From assembly GCF_032854445.1 (NCBI RefSeq), contig NC_088302.1, forward strand, positions 52,544,046 through 52,608,045: DNA of 64,000 bases. The letters run 5' to 3'. Shown in pieces: positions 48,251 to 59,394 of this stretch; the stretch's first letter is position 1; each line of letters starts with the position of its first letter. The position numbers were made by a program, and so were the translations under genes. The stretch is from Liolophura sinensis. Lineage: Eukaryota; Mollusca; Polyplacophora; Chitonida; Chitonidae. The notes under the pieces are model-generated. The model made no database searches. It was not told the DNA's origin and saw nothing but the letters and a program-made list of their open reading frames with translations.

Positions 48251-50708
48251 ACAAACAGAAATGGCAAATTTTTTTTTGAGCATGTATGAGTAGATGTGTG
48301 AGTGAGAAGAGTTACTTTACTGCGCCACATTGTAGATACAGATGATTTGGATCTTCATAGTCTGGTTACAGCATTACAAACATTTGTTTTGAAGCACATA
48401 TAAATCTTTTGAGACAAGCATAACTCTGATTAAGGTTAAGGCTCAAAGGTACAGGCTAATCACAGTGGACGTGACAGTCACAAGCACAGATACAACATCA
48501 GAAATAGGACAGTGATAATGATTTCAGAAGCACACCCTATCAGTGTGCTCAAATAGAATTTGTTCTGTGTCTCTGGCAACTCACCTTATGTGATCATTGA
48601 AACTTTCTTTGAATGTTCTGCCCTGAATTAAAAATAATATAAAGTGCTGATGTTTCTGGTGTGGTTGTCATGTCCATTGTGAATTGCACTTCAGGGGCAC
48701 GTAAACAGTCCACTCATATCCAGACAGTCTGAACAGATAATCCTGCAGCTCTGTATCTCATAAGCTGAGAGCATTCACTGAAACTGACGACATGTGGCTA
48801 AGAATTAGGGCACTTCAATATTTAAAAGTATTCTAGTGTAGAAATATAATTATACAATTTGAAAAGCTGTCCTAAAGTTCATTGGTTCAGAGCACTCATT
48901 CACTCAAAATGTGTAGGCCCAGTGAAGCATACATATAAGGATACATTGGGCTACTTGTAGATGACTCGCCAGGAAACTAGAGTATCATCCAGGTGACTGA
49001 GCTCGTATGTTAAGTATTTTCCGTTGACAGAAAATTTGTTCATAGTTGAAGTGTCAACCAGTGTCGGTCAGATATAGAATACAGTCCACAATATAGCCAA
49101 TTTATTGACTTCACTTTCTGCCAGCTGGATTGGATGATTGGTTGTCAGATAGATGAAAACTTGATTGATTCCAAGTACATGTACATTGTCTCACTTCAGA
49201 TGTTAAATTTATCTCATAAAGCTGATATGATTGGTCACAGTATGCTGTATTCTTGCTGCCGAGAGAATGGCAGGTGTTGTCAGAGAGATTCTTCAGCCTT
49301 TAGGTACTTATCCTTTAGAATTTCACTAAATTTTGGATCATTTCTAACATTGATTTGATGCAAAGATAAGAAAGCAGGCAAGTCATACGCTACAGTGGTC
49401 TTTTTGTTGAAACTTCTGTTGTGAATCAAGGTGTAAAAATCATTGTCAGTGTCATCAGAACATGTTCATCGTTTCCTTCATCACTTATATTTTATCTCAG
49501 ATGAGGCACATTACGAGCGCAAAACTTATACTCTAGTTTTACAGAAAATATATTTATTGTACTTAAGTAGAATAGAACTTTATTTGAGCTTGTCAAAGGT
49601 TTCTTGTAAGATTTTAACTTATCAGTGACAAAAAAGGATGGTTTGAAAAGCCTGCAGAAGTTCCTGTGTGTGATTTCATGAGGATGATATCAGCCGTGGT
49701 GTGATTTGGGTTAGGATGAGACTCACCCATCGTTAAGCATTTTCAGCTAAGGCTCATCAGTTCTGATTTTTCGTGTTTTCGCCCAGATCTGTGTAATGTT
49801 GACCTTGTGGTTTCTGCTTTCACATGTTCCACAGGTCTCAAAAGGCCAAATTTCCACATAAATGCTGTTTTGAAGGCAGGGCATAGTATAGTTCCCATTA
49901 CTCATGTGACAAGTATTCAGGCTACTACAAGGCTTCAGTCTTGTCTTATGTTTAAATGTTATAAGATGTTGATCCATAAAGCCCTGAAGTTGTGTGATAC
50001 TCCCAAATCAACCAAATCAAGTTTTAAAAGCACTTTATTTGTCTGCAATAAAGGTGAGGCAATGGAGAAGCTAACCATATAAACTAAAGCTGTTTTCCAT
50101 GTGTTGCTCTTGGCAGTTTGTATTACTTTGTCTTTAGAATACTTAACAAGTACTGTGCACAAATATTGTAGCCTCACATAGTACTAGGATGTACAATCTC
50201 AGCTGTGGACATACCTTTCACAGTGGGACTGGTTCCCAATGATGTCTGTAGCTTGTAAATTTAAAAGATATCCCCTATATATGATCTACTTTACTAATTT
50301 TTATGGTTTCATTTGTTATCAATCGATAAATGGCCTGTAAATTTGAAAGATATGATATTGTTTCATGTGTATTTTAGTATATAGCTCCAGATCACTTATC
50401 ATTTCATGAGTTGTACTGGTATTTGTTTTACTATCAACAAATGCTTTGTGAGAGACGACCTTTACTGGTATAAGCACAATGACTATATTGGGGTTGTGTG
50501 ATATACTATTTGTGCTATGATACCCATTATCAGCTGTCAAAACTCTGTTCTGCTGTATTCACTACCAGTATGAATGTTTATATTGAACATTAATTTTTAT
50601 ATTTATTTGTACAAATATGTATGATAAGTTGTTGCTCCCAGGCAGCTATCATCATACCTTTGTACAGTGTCTTTGTACAGTCCATTTGACAGTAACACTA
50701 ATATGTGA

Positions 50709-50714
50709 AATAAA
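50709..50714 (+). terminator. Possible distal polyadenylation signal
   Basis: AATAAA in GTGAAATAAAATTCAG. Use by CEP120 would give a 3' UTR of about 3.5 kb containing the 58-bp array. There is no direct evidence of use. Confidence 0.3.
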
Positions 50715-51123
50715 ATTCAGACGTTTTTTAATCCACATCCATATCACTTAGTGTCTTCTGGGATTCATCTAAATTCCAGGTTTCTTGTGGTCCAAAAAAC
50801 TGTTGTTCTGCTTCAAACAGATTGTTGTACTGATTGGTGAGTGTTTCTAGTTATTGGTATACATGTAGTTGTATTGTGATCGCTGTGGTTTCAGAAATGA
50901 TGTAAAACAAAGAGAAACAAACCAACAGTTGTAAGAATGCAACTAGCATAAGAATAAGCACAGGACATCCTTTACTGACTGCCCGAGCGCGGATTTTCTG
51001 CATGTACCTCTGTATGTGTCAAGAAAACGTGTGTGTTCCTTTATGTAGCTTAATAGTTATTTGTAACTCCTGGTGGAGGCATACATTCGAGACAACGTGA
51101 AACAAAATGTTTGATGGAAATTA

Positions 51124-51142
51124 CCCCCCCCCCCCCCCCCCC
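51124..51142. repeat. Poly-C tract
   Basis: About 19 consecutive C; a G-quadruplex candidate on the minus strand. Confidence 0.95.
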
Positions 51143-51351
51143 TCTCAGTATATATAACTATCTTGGCGGTTGATGGCATCCTTTCTTGCATGTCCAAAGA
51201 AGTTGACAAATGCAAATGTCCATGTGCGGATGTCTTCCACTAGGGCTTTCTCATGAATTCTTCCCATGCGCCGCAGGCACACAAGCTTACCGATATACTG
51301 GTGCCATCGTGTTAGTACGTATGAATAACATATTTATTTACCAAATTATTT

Positions 51352-51445
51352 GAATGGGGGTTTTCTCCCATCATATAATGCCGGCCGCTGTCGTATAAGT
51401 GAAATATTCTTGAGTACAGCATAAAACACAAATCAAATAAATACA
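51352..51445 (+). mobile_element. SINE 3' fragment (first copy)
   Basis: TTTTCTCCCATCATATAATG, then GTCGTATAAGTGAAATATTC and tail AATCAAATAAATAC. Confidence 0.8.
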
Positions 51446-51731
51446 TTTGACTGGACTGTTTGCAACGCCGTTCGCAAGAAAGTTTGATTTACATGTATAT
51501 ACATGAACGGAGTTGGTGAGGTTTACGCGTAGAGGAAACCTGAGTGCCGGAAATATACCAGCGTTCGGCTACAGGTAACCGCTAGACCTGAATTTAGACC
51601 ATAACAGAAATATACAGAGAACGGCGTAAAAAGAAGTCTTCTTAACGAATTTAAGCCTATTAGCCTGTCGTTATACAGGCGCCATCGTGTTAGTACGTAT
51701 GAATCAGATATTTATTTACCAAGTCATTTGA

Positions 51732-51815
51732 ATGGGGTTTCCTCCCATCATATAATGCTGGCCGCTGTCATATAAGTGAAATATTCTTGAGTAGCATAAA
51801 ACACAAATTTGATTG
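51732..51815 (+). mobile_element. SINE 3' fragment (second copy)
   Basis: TTTCCTCCCATCATATAATG and GTCATATAAGTGAAATATTC; it has lost the A-rich tail. Confidence 0.75.
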
Positions 51816-52106
51816 AGCAGTGGTTGTTCATATACATGGACGGAGTCGGTTAGATCTACGTGTAGAAGAAACCGGGGCGCCTGAAATATTCCAGCGCACG
51901 GTCACAAGTAGACCTGAATGAAAGTCATAACAGACATTTACAGAGAACGACATGTAAAAAGAAGTCGTAATAATGAATTTAAATCATAGCATATTAAAGA
52001 ATTAGAAGGACATTATTGAGAGGCCATATGTAGCCTATAATTTCAACTGATGCGGCTAATTTTATTGCATGAATGCGTTTCTTTCTATAAACAATTGTAC
52101 ATGGTC

Positions 52107-54679
52107 TCATTTATAATGGTAGAAGTCTGGGATACCATCAGCAAAGATAGTGACTGGATCGTTATAAAAATTTCGGAAGTTTTTCTCACCCGGGTGACCT
52201 TTATACGGCACCCATATGGGACAATGGCCGTCCGAGGAACAGTTGTTGTGCCAGGCCAGCATGTAAGCAATCCTCGGGGCGTTCGGGCGGGGTTTGTGGA
52301 GTCCTTTACCCTTCAGGGGGTTTAACACGTTAGTAAGCCAGAAATCAGGGTGAGTATTGATACCATTCTCCTGGAAACCAACTTCAGTCAGGGCCAGGAT
52401 CTTGTTCCGTTCCTCTGCATGGTCTACCAACATTCTGTCCGCGAAGTTCTGAAATCGCGTTTGATTGATTACATTGGAATAATCATCTACTCCCCAGATG
52501 TCCACGTAGTTATCCCCAGAGTAGGTCTTCATGTAAGACGTTACCCAGGAGTCTGTGTTAAGATCGGTGTACCCAGCGTTTGGGGGAGTAGGCGTACAGG
52601 AAGTTGTGAACGTCCTTGGTGTTCCGTAAATAGTCCACGGTATACCACCATATTTTAATGAAATCGTCAGGCGTGTTGTGAGCTTTGTTTCCTTGACCCC
52701 AGAAGAACCACTTTCCGTTATTCTCATGGAAAGGACGAAATATAATCGGTATAAGTCTTTCATGGTGGTCGCGTAAACTGTGCGCAATATCGGCGATTCC
52801 GTCCAGTCGGTGACGCCAAACGTCGTTGTTCCGCCCTCCGGGCAGATGACGCCGCAGCGTATGTTCTACGCCTTTGTGGTCTTCGTCCACTTTGACAGGC
52901 CCATGAGTGATCGGATTGGACATATGCATAGAGAATGTTATCACAGATCCCCGGGCGTAGGCAAGTTTAGTAAGAGTCTTCAGAGGGGTAATAATCTTGT
53001 CTTGTAGGTCATAAAGATCGAGTGCAATCACGGCTGGGTAATGACCAGTAACACCTTTGACGTCACATAGCTCGTCATATTTGTTTTCTTTGGCAATTTC
53101 AACCTATGGACACAAAAAAGGCCTTCATGGCTATGTGAAGTTTCTATAATTAATATTATATATTAGATATGGACACTTGCTATTTGTATTTTTTATTAGA
53201 GTCAATACATCTTCCAAGATAAAGACACGTTTGTTTCTTTCAGTGCACATCTTATGATAAATTTACTTTTGACGCCTTTTTCGACGCCTATTTGTTGTTT
53301 CAGACATTTGATTTCTAACAATCCGGGAGGATTGACCCTATATACATAGACATACACACTTAATGTTGAAAATCACCTGTTCAGGGAGGTCGCTTTTCTG
53401 TCTGACCGTGTTGATAGATTCAGAATGTCTAAAGTCGTAGAAACATCGTATACATTCAGTGATTTTTTGTTACCCAGTGTCATGCCTCAGTGAGGCTGAC
53501 GTGTGATGTAGTAAAAGTTAACCAATCTAAATCAATTTTGTTTCCCTTAATGCATAATGTAGAGATCACCTAAAATGAAGGCGCTGTTTATAAGACATCA
53601 ATTTATGGCATATATCATTTGTATTTATATTTTAGAAATATGTTTGAAGTTTTGTGTATTAATGTCTTTGGATATGTTTTGGTTGTTTATGTACATGTGT
53701 ATTTCCAGAATTAAGTCTAACCTTGTTTATGTCCAGTGAATTGGACATATGTACCAAAATACGGTTTCGAATGGCCAACAAACAGGAAATAAAAATATAG
53801 ACTATTTTGGAAGGCAACTTGCTCTCAGTCATTCTTTACAGTGCAAATATATTTTTTCCGTTTTGTATATAAGAAACGGTCGCTTTGAGTTCAAGTCTAG
53901 CTCATGCTGGCTTCCTCTCCGGCCGTACGTGGGAAGGTTTGGCAGCCACCTGCGGATGATCGTGGGTTTCCCCCGGGCCCTGCCCGGTTTCCACCCACCA
54001 AAATGCTTGCTGCCGTCGTATACAACGAGTACGGCGTGAAAACACAAGTCACACATCAAACATCTGTATGAGAAAAGCATTGCTCTGATGCAACAGTGGC
54101 ATCTGCATATATTTTGTACACATATTAATGAAACGCGGTATTTCTTGATTTGGACCAAAATAGCTGTGGGGCAGAGAAATATATTATGTTTCTGTTATTG
54201 ATTATGTTATTGACACAAACTATAAGAGACTTGCTCTGTCATTCCATTAGAAACCTTTGTTTTCGATGTAGGGGGCTATTGCGTTGTCCATGTACAATAT
54301 TATATTGCAATAACATAGTCTATTCTGAGATGAATCAAAACGTACCTTACTTTAAATTTAACAGATTTTACCCTAATTTTTAGTTGTAACAAATATCCAT
54401 TGTAATCAACTTACTGTGTATTCCCATCCTTTGGTGTTTGGATTTTGAATTGGGGAAAGTTTGATAGGGACTGTGTCCTCCTTGAGCTCCATGTAGGGTG
54501 GCTTTTTGCATCCCGAATAAGATACGATGTGGATCTTTGGCCAAAGAGTGCAGCTTGTAAAACAAGTTGGCCGTCTCCTTGTTTGCATGTGTGTCAACGG
54601 GCCCCACTTCCGACAGGTGTTTAATACTGACGTACATAACCACCATCGTTGTCAGCACCGTTTTAAATGACCAATCCAT
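52107..54679 (-). CDS. GH26 beta-mannanase-like secreted enzyme, two exons, two apparent frame breaks
   Basis: GH26 enzymes hydrolyse beta-1,4-mannan chains. Exon 1 (54415-54679) begins MDWSFKTVLTTMVVMYVS, a signal-peptide-like start, then ANLFYKLHSLAKDPHRILFG as in the GH26 N-terminus. Exon 2 (52107-53103) has CDVKGVTGHYPAVIALDLYD, then RPFHENNGKWFFWG with the acid/base Glu, then YVDIWGVDDYS, then ILALTEVGF with the nucleophile Glu, and ends PDFYHYK. The splice sites GTAAGT and CCATAG are good. The total is about 420 residues, a normal size. The frame changes twice: inside exon 1 near an A5 run (about 54515) and inside exon 2 near a C5 run (about 52575, after LYAYSP). Both catalytic Glu remain. 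Sequencing error at homopolymers or a young pseudogene are both possible. The gene lies convergent to CEP120. GH26 is mainly bacterial and fungal, so ancient transfer is an inference. Confidence 0.85.
53877..54046 (+). mobile_element. SINE inside the GH26 intron
   Basis: GAGTTCAAGTCTAGCTCATG, GTACGTGGGAAGGTTTGGCA and CCCCGGGCCCTGCCCGG, in plus orientation (antisense to the host gene). The first part of the tRNA head and the tail are missing. Confidence 0.88.
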
Positions 54680-54741
54680 TTTCCTGAAACATAATGATCA
54701 ATCCGGAAGCTTAACATCTGGAAGAATTGAAACTGTTTGTA

Positions 54742-56121
54742 GCAGGGGCGTAGGAAACGGGTGGGGGGTCAAGGGGGCCAGCATATCTTTTGGCCCCCTC
54801 ACTTTTCAGGTTCCGGAAATTATATATACTTGTAACACAAACACGCCCCTTCGCCGAATAAAACATCACATTATTGCAAATATATTTCTCGGTAAACTAA
54901 ACATGGTAAACTGCAATTTTTACAGCGCACATTTTACTATTAATATAGGGCCTACATGTTTTTTTCCGTCCTTGGGCCTCATATTTATATATGTTTATGA
55001 GTTAGCTCCCTTAGATGGGATTCGTCAATCGATTGAAATGGAGCCGTCTGACACACTTCGTCGAGTTCAATGGTCGATAGATTCCTTTTTTACGACATCT
55101 GCAAATCGAACTTCGTCGTCTAGCAACACAAGCCCCTCTGCAAGCGAACAAAGTCAGGCACCAAAACCAAGTGGCAGTGAAGTTACACCGTCAACAGGAA
55201 ATCTAGAGGTAAACAATAACAAAATAAACAAGAAGAACTACTATGGCGTAATACATTTATACATAAATATTACGAACTGCTGACAACTTTGTCATATACC
55301 CGGGTATAATTTAAGTCTACTCACAGTGATAACCTAGGGATAAAACGTCAAACGTGTATGTTGAATTATTTAATATACAAGATCCCAACTTTTCTTAATA
55401 CTAGCTTTAAAATGTTATCATATGCGAAGTTTAGGCTTAAATATGAAACAAAATTAGTGTATAATAACAATCAATAATGAGTGAAAGCGTAGACCTATGC
55501 ATGGGGCGTGCAATCTCTACTGTAGCCCCATTGGCGTTTTTTGAACGTTTTTTAAACTATTATTATTGTTTTGAATACAAACGGCAGATAAAGAATAAAA
55601 AAAATTAAAAAAAAAACATGCATAGTCAAGACATAGGGCTTATAGACCTATGTTCCACAAAGTTATTCTGATGATATGCCTATATTTATTGAGGAGAAAG
55701 GGATGACCGATAATCGAAAGCACGGCAGCGCGAATAGGCCGGCAAGTTTACCACTAAGGCCCAGTAAGAACATGGATGTTTCCATCCACCGATTCTCCTC
55801 CATACAAGTTAAATGCTTGATTAGTCAGTCTACACCAACCTTTCTCCGACATGCATAAATTTAATGTTGAATTCTGTATAAATTGTTACAATGTTCTTTG
55901 TTGACCCGTGGTTCTCCAGGCAAAAGCGTCAACAATTGAGCTAAACGTCTATTTCAATTTTTTCAGGCAGGCTTAAATAGTCAACTGGCATATCTAAGAT
56001 ACGGCAAAGCTCTAAGGCGATACAGCTCCTTCAGAGCTTCCGGGGCATTGGCGGCCCCTGGACCCTCGCCTTTTTTGCTGGGATTCTTGGCCCCCCTACT
56101 TTGAAAATTTTTCGTATGGCC
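54742..56121 (+). mobile_element. Decayed hAT-like DNA transposon with a first-exon remnant
   Basis: The left end CAGGGGCGTAGGAAACGGGT, followed by GGGGGCC and a facing GGCCCCCTCACTTTT, is typical of hAT elements. At 56025-56105, GAGCTTCCGGGGC, GGCCCCTGGACCC and GGCCCCCCTACTTTGAAAAT match the usual right subterminal pattern, but the last bases are decayed. Between them, 55039-55209 reads MEPSDTLRRVQWSIDSFFTT then a Ser/Thr-rich stretch up to a GTAAAC donor, like the first exon of hAT/ZMYM-type transposases. No dimerisation or catalytic domain remains. An 8-bp target duplication was not found. Confidence 0.6.
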
Positions 56122-56217
56122 AGTTATTGGCCCAACAGGGAATGTTCATGCGATCGGCATATCAATATATTAAGGCAAATGAAAAAGTCTCGAATCCATT
56201 TTTTTGCCGTTGTTCTA

Positions 56218-56352
56218 AAGAGGTTTATCAGGTACCTGCCGAAGATTAGTGGTTTACCTCTGGCACTCCGGTCCACTCCACCCACAAACCTGATCACCGA
56301 CGTGATTGTGGAAAGTTCTTGATTTCGGCGTTAAATTCAGACAATGAATGAA
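56218..56352 (+). mobile_element. 3' part of a second-family SINE
   Basis: AGTGGTTTACCTCTGGCACT, then CACCCACAAACCTGATCACC and TTCTTGATTTCGGCGTTAAA. It is the same 3' region as the 26724 element. Confidence 0.7.
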
Positions 56353-57185
56353 GCAATCAGACAAAAATGTCTTGTTACAAGTGCGCATTTCACCGAAGTT
56401 TAATTCATATATATATATACAGGCCTATGCCATGTTTTGTTGGGAGTCAAATAAACCGTAAGTACCAGCATGGAGCACTCTTAATATATTTACGCTAGAA
56501 AGTAGGCATGATTATATAGGCATGTGTGGTTAGTACGGTGCTGTGCAATCTGTTGTTTAGTAACGTACACATGTGTAAGTGCAATACGATCCCAGCCTTG
56601 GGAGGCGGTTTGTATAGATCCATCTGCTCCTATATATTACTGCATATACGTGGAACTGTGGGAGAATACGCACCTACCGGCCGACATAGGCCTACTGTAC
56701 GGGATGATTCACCCAAGGTTTTGTTTAACGTAATAAATTCATACTTAGAGGTATGTACTTTGGTAAATTTCATGTAGTCTCATCTCTAACATCATAGTTT
56801 AAGTCTATATGTCAAGGGTTGCGTGTATTTCATACAAAGAAACGTTAGATGCATAATTAAAGTTAGCGTTTATGCAGACGTCACATGCTATCGTGTGCTA
56901 TCGAGCACGCTTTTCTTATTGTTGTTTATGTTGACCATTTTGTGAAAAAATTTGTTAGTTAAAAGGTAATTCGGTAATGAAATAATGTTTCTTGCAGTTA
57001 GCAAACGGAAATGTAGCTGTTTGAGTTTATTATATTCATTCAAGCCTAGTCGTGCAGTATGAATATATGGTAGCCAGTTTGGAACATATCGCGAATTTAA
57101 ATACTTTCGCTGATAAATTCGTGCGCACAGTTATCATTTGATATGATACACGTGAAGGATAGGTGTATTCATGGAATTACTGTAG

Positions 57186-58511
57186 CATTCATTTGTCATC
57201 ACTGTAGCAGACAAGGCTCCTAATAATGTCATCTTTATTTACAAGAATTATTATTATCAAATTCTTGTTCAAGAGCTATGTGCATCTACAACGACATCCA
57301 CGTATTCTGCTACTACATGTACTCTGGAGGAACTATTTAACAAACACAAAACCTTTCTTAAAGAAAGGCGCATAAATATACCTACCCGTCACACAGAAAT
57401 ACCACAACTTTACTGGATTCCTAAAATGCATAAATCCCCATACAAGGCTCGATTTATTGCAGGTTCAAGAAGCTGTACCACCAAACTCTTGTCAACCCTA
57501 CTTACGAGAGCGTTACAAGAAGTAAAGTCATTTTGGAATAAGTATTGTTGTGCCATAACAAAAAATTCAGGTGTCAACTGCATGTGGATTCTTAACAACT
57601 CCAAACGTCTTACAGGAGAACTCGATGCTCATATGCATATACCGTACAAAGACGTATCCACATGGGATTTCTCTACTCTCTATGCTACGATTCCTCACAA
57701 AGATCTTATTGAAAGAATATCGTCGTTAATTGTCTCGGTATTTACTAAAACAGGTCACCGTTACATTAACGTCAGAAGCAATAAGGCTTTCTTTAGTTCT
57801 ACTCTTTATAAAGGTTACCACTCATGGGATGTTACATTATTTATTGAATTACTTGAATTTCTCATTAATAACATCTATGTGAAATTCGGAGATACCATTT
57901 ACCAACTGTGCATAGGTATTCCAGTGGGTACCAATTGTGCGCCTCTTTTGGCAGACCTACACCTGTTTTCATATGAATGCGACTATGTGCAGAAATTACT
58001 TAAAAGTAATATCTTTAAAGCTCGATCCTTTTCATTTACCAAGCGGTATATTGATGATCTACTGGCGTTAAATAATCCCCATATTGCTGAAGCGGTGAGG
58101 GAAATCTATCCGCCTTCATTGGATTTAAAGGAGACAACAGATAGTCCTGATGGTACATCTTATTTGGATCTATATCTGTACAAAGACGAACAAGGTCTCC
58201 TTTCACGCCGCCTTTACGACAAAAGAGATAATTTCAATTTTGATATTGTAAATTATCCTTATTTAGACAGCAATATACCAAAGGGTCCTGCGTATGGCGT
58301 ATACATATCTCGCCTTGTAGCATTTGTCAGATCTTGCGTTAATTGTGATGACTTTAATCTGCGTCACAAGTTGCTAGTTCAAAAACTAGTTTGTCAAGGA
58401 TACTCCATCAAACGCCTTCATTCTAAGTTTCTCAAATTTTACAATGAGTATAACACTCTCGTTGGCAGGTATGGACAGAGCGTTCAGAATCTCTGGCGAT
58501 CTGCATTGTGA
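57186..58511 (+). mobile_element. Penelope-like reverse transcriptase (441-codon open frame, 5' truncated)
   Basis: The open frame starts FVITVADKAPNNVIFIY and the first Met is at 57426. RT motifs in order are LYWIPKMHKSPYKARFIAGS, WDFSTLYATIPHKDL, the palm segment GIPVGTNCAPLLADL, the catalytic RYIDDLLALNN (YIDD box) and SYLDLYLYKDEQG, then YDKRDNFNF. The PKMHK and LY.TIPH signatures favour a Penelope-like element over a LINE or an LTR polymerase. No GIY-YIG or other endonuclease domain is visible in or after the frame. Plain open reading over this length suggests a fairly young or still constrained copy. Confidence 0.75.
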
Positions 58512-58513
58512 TC

Positions 58514-58650
58514 AACCACATAGACGGCGCTGTTACCCCTGTGTACATATCTATCACGTACATGGTATTTAACAACATAGATGGCGCTGGTTGCCCAGTG
58601 TAACCGTCTATCTTGTATGTCATGTGTAACATCATAGATGGCGCCTCTTG
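58514..58650 (+). repeat. 57-bp direct repeat, about 2.4 copies, just after the reverse transcriptase
   Basis: Units begin AACCACATAGACGGCGC (58514), AACAACATAGATGGCGC (58571) and AACATCATAGATGGCGC (58628), exactly 57 bp apart. They start two bases after the RT stop codon, so they are probably the element's 3' tail. Confidence 0.85.
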
Positions 58651-59149
58651 TAGCATGAGATCTACATATTAACGGGAAGACGTAATCGTCCGTTACTTTT
58701 GAATCATAATCTGATCGGTTAGGGCCTGTAACGCTCGTCATTTTCAAACTGTATCTAATACTGCTTAACCTGGGGCTAGGGGCCGTAAAGGTAGCCATGC
58801 TAATTACATCAGTATGATGCCTTTATGAACAGTTGCAATTAAAGCGCGACTGAGATACTTGTTTAGCTGTTATTTGACATGGAACTCATTCACGGACTAC
58901 GAATTTGAACTTTGATATGGAATTCATGCCTGGAATATTCATTGTCTGCCCGGCATCATTGAAAACTGATGACCGCTTCTCTCTTGTGTGTTACCGGCTT
59001 TATTTCTTATTTGTATAATTGCTTACATACCTTTGCCTTCGGGAGTTAATGTTAAACGTTGTAGTTGGAAATGGATCTTGCGATTATCGACTTGGAACGC
59101 CCTTTACGGACTACGAATGGTATAGGAATGTCGGACTTGACGCTTATAT

Positions 59150-59394
59150 ATTTAACGCCGTACTCAAGAATATTTCACTTATATGACGGCGGCCAGCATT
59201 ATGGTGGGTGGAAACCGGGTAGAGCCCGGGGGAAACCCACGACCATCCGCAGGTTGCTGAAAGGCCATCGCACGTACGGCCGGAGAGAAAGCCAGCATGA
59301 GCTGGACTTGAACTCACAGCGACCGCATTGGTGAGAGACTCCTGGGTCATTACGCTGCGCTAGCGCGCTAACCAACTGAGTCACGGAGGCCCCT
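59150..59394 (-). mobile_element. Near-complete SINE, minus orientation
   Basis: Starts at AACGCCGTACTCAAGAATAT with no A/T tail and ends at a well-kept head, read in reverse as GGGGCCTCCGTGACTCAGTT. It is close to the 60897 copy. No clear target duplication was seen. Confidence 0.92.

Larger units (their letters stand above)
48251..51289. other. CEP120 downstream region, no gene seen
   Basis: AT-rich, with only short frames lacking family resemblance. It may be a long alternative CEP120 3' UTR ending near 50709, or intergenic DNA. A C run of about 19 bases lies at 51124-51142. Confidence 0.6.
51290..51990. repeat. Tandem duplication of a 0.38-kb block
   Basis: Copy 1 starts about 51290 and copy 2 about 51668, with a period of 378. 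Both begin GCCATCGTGTTAGTACGTAT, carry the same SINE 3' piece (51352-51445, 51732-51815), then CGGAGT.GGT, GTAGACCTGAAT-like and CAGAGAACG segments. The copies differ at many positions, so the duplication is not recent. The SINE piece inserted before it. Confidence 0.85.

Noticed and set aside
49807-50082. 91-codon frame downstream of CEP120
   Set aside because: No domain, no homology I can recognise, and ordinary AT-rich composition; probably chance.
57186-58511. LTR-retroelement polymerase
   Set aside because: No protease, RNase H or integrase motif and no terminal repeats; RT signatures fit Penelope-like elements better.
58967-58990. Hammerhead ribozyme core (CTGATGA), known from some Penelope-like elements
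   Set aside because: The required downstream GAAA and pairing stems are not present.
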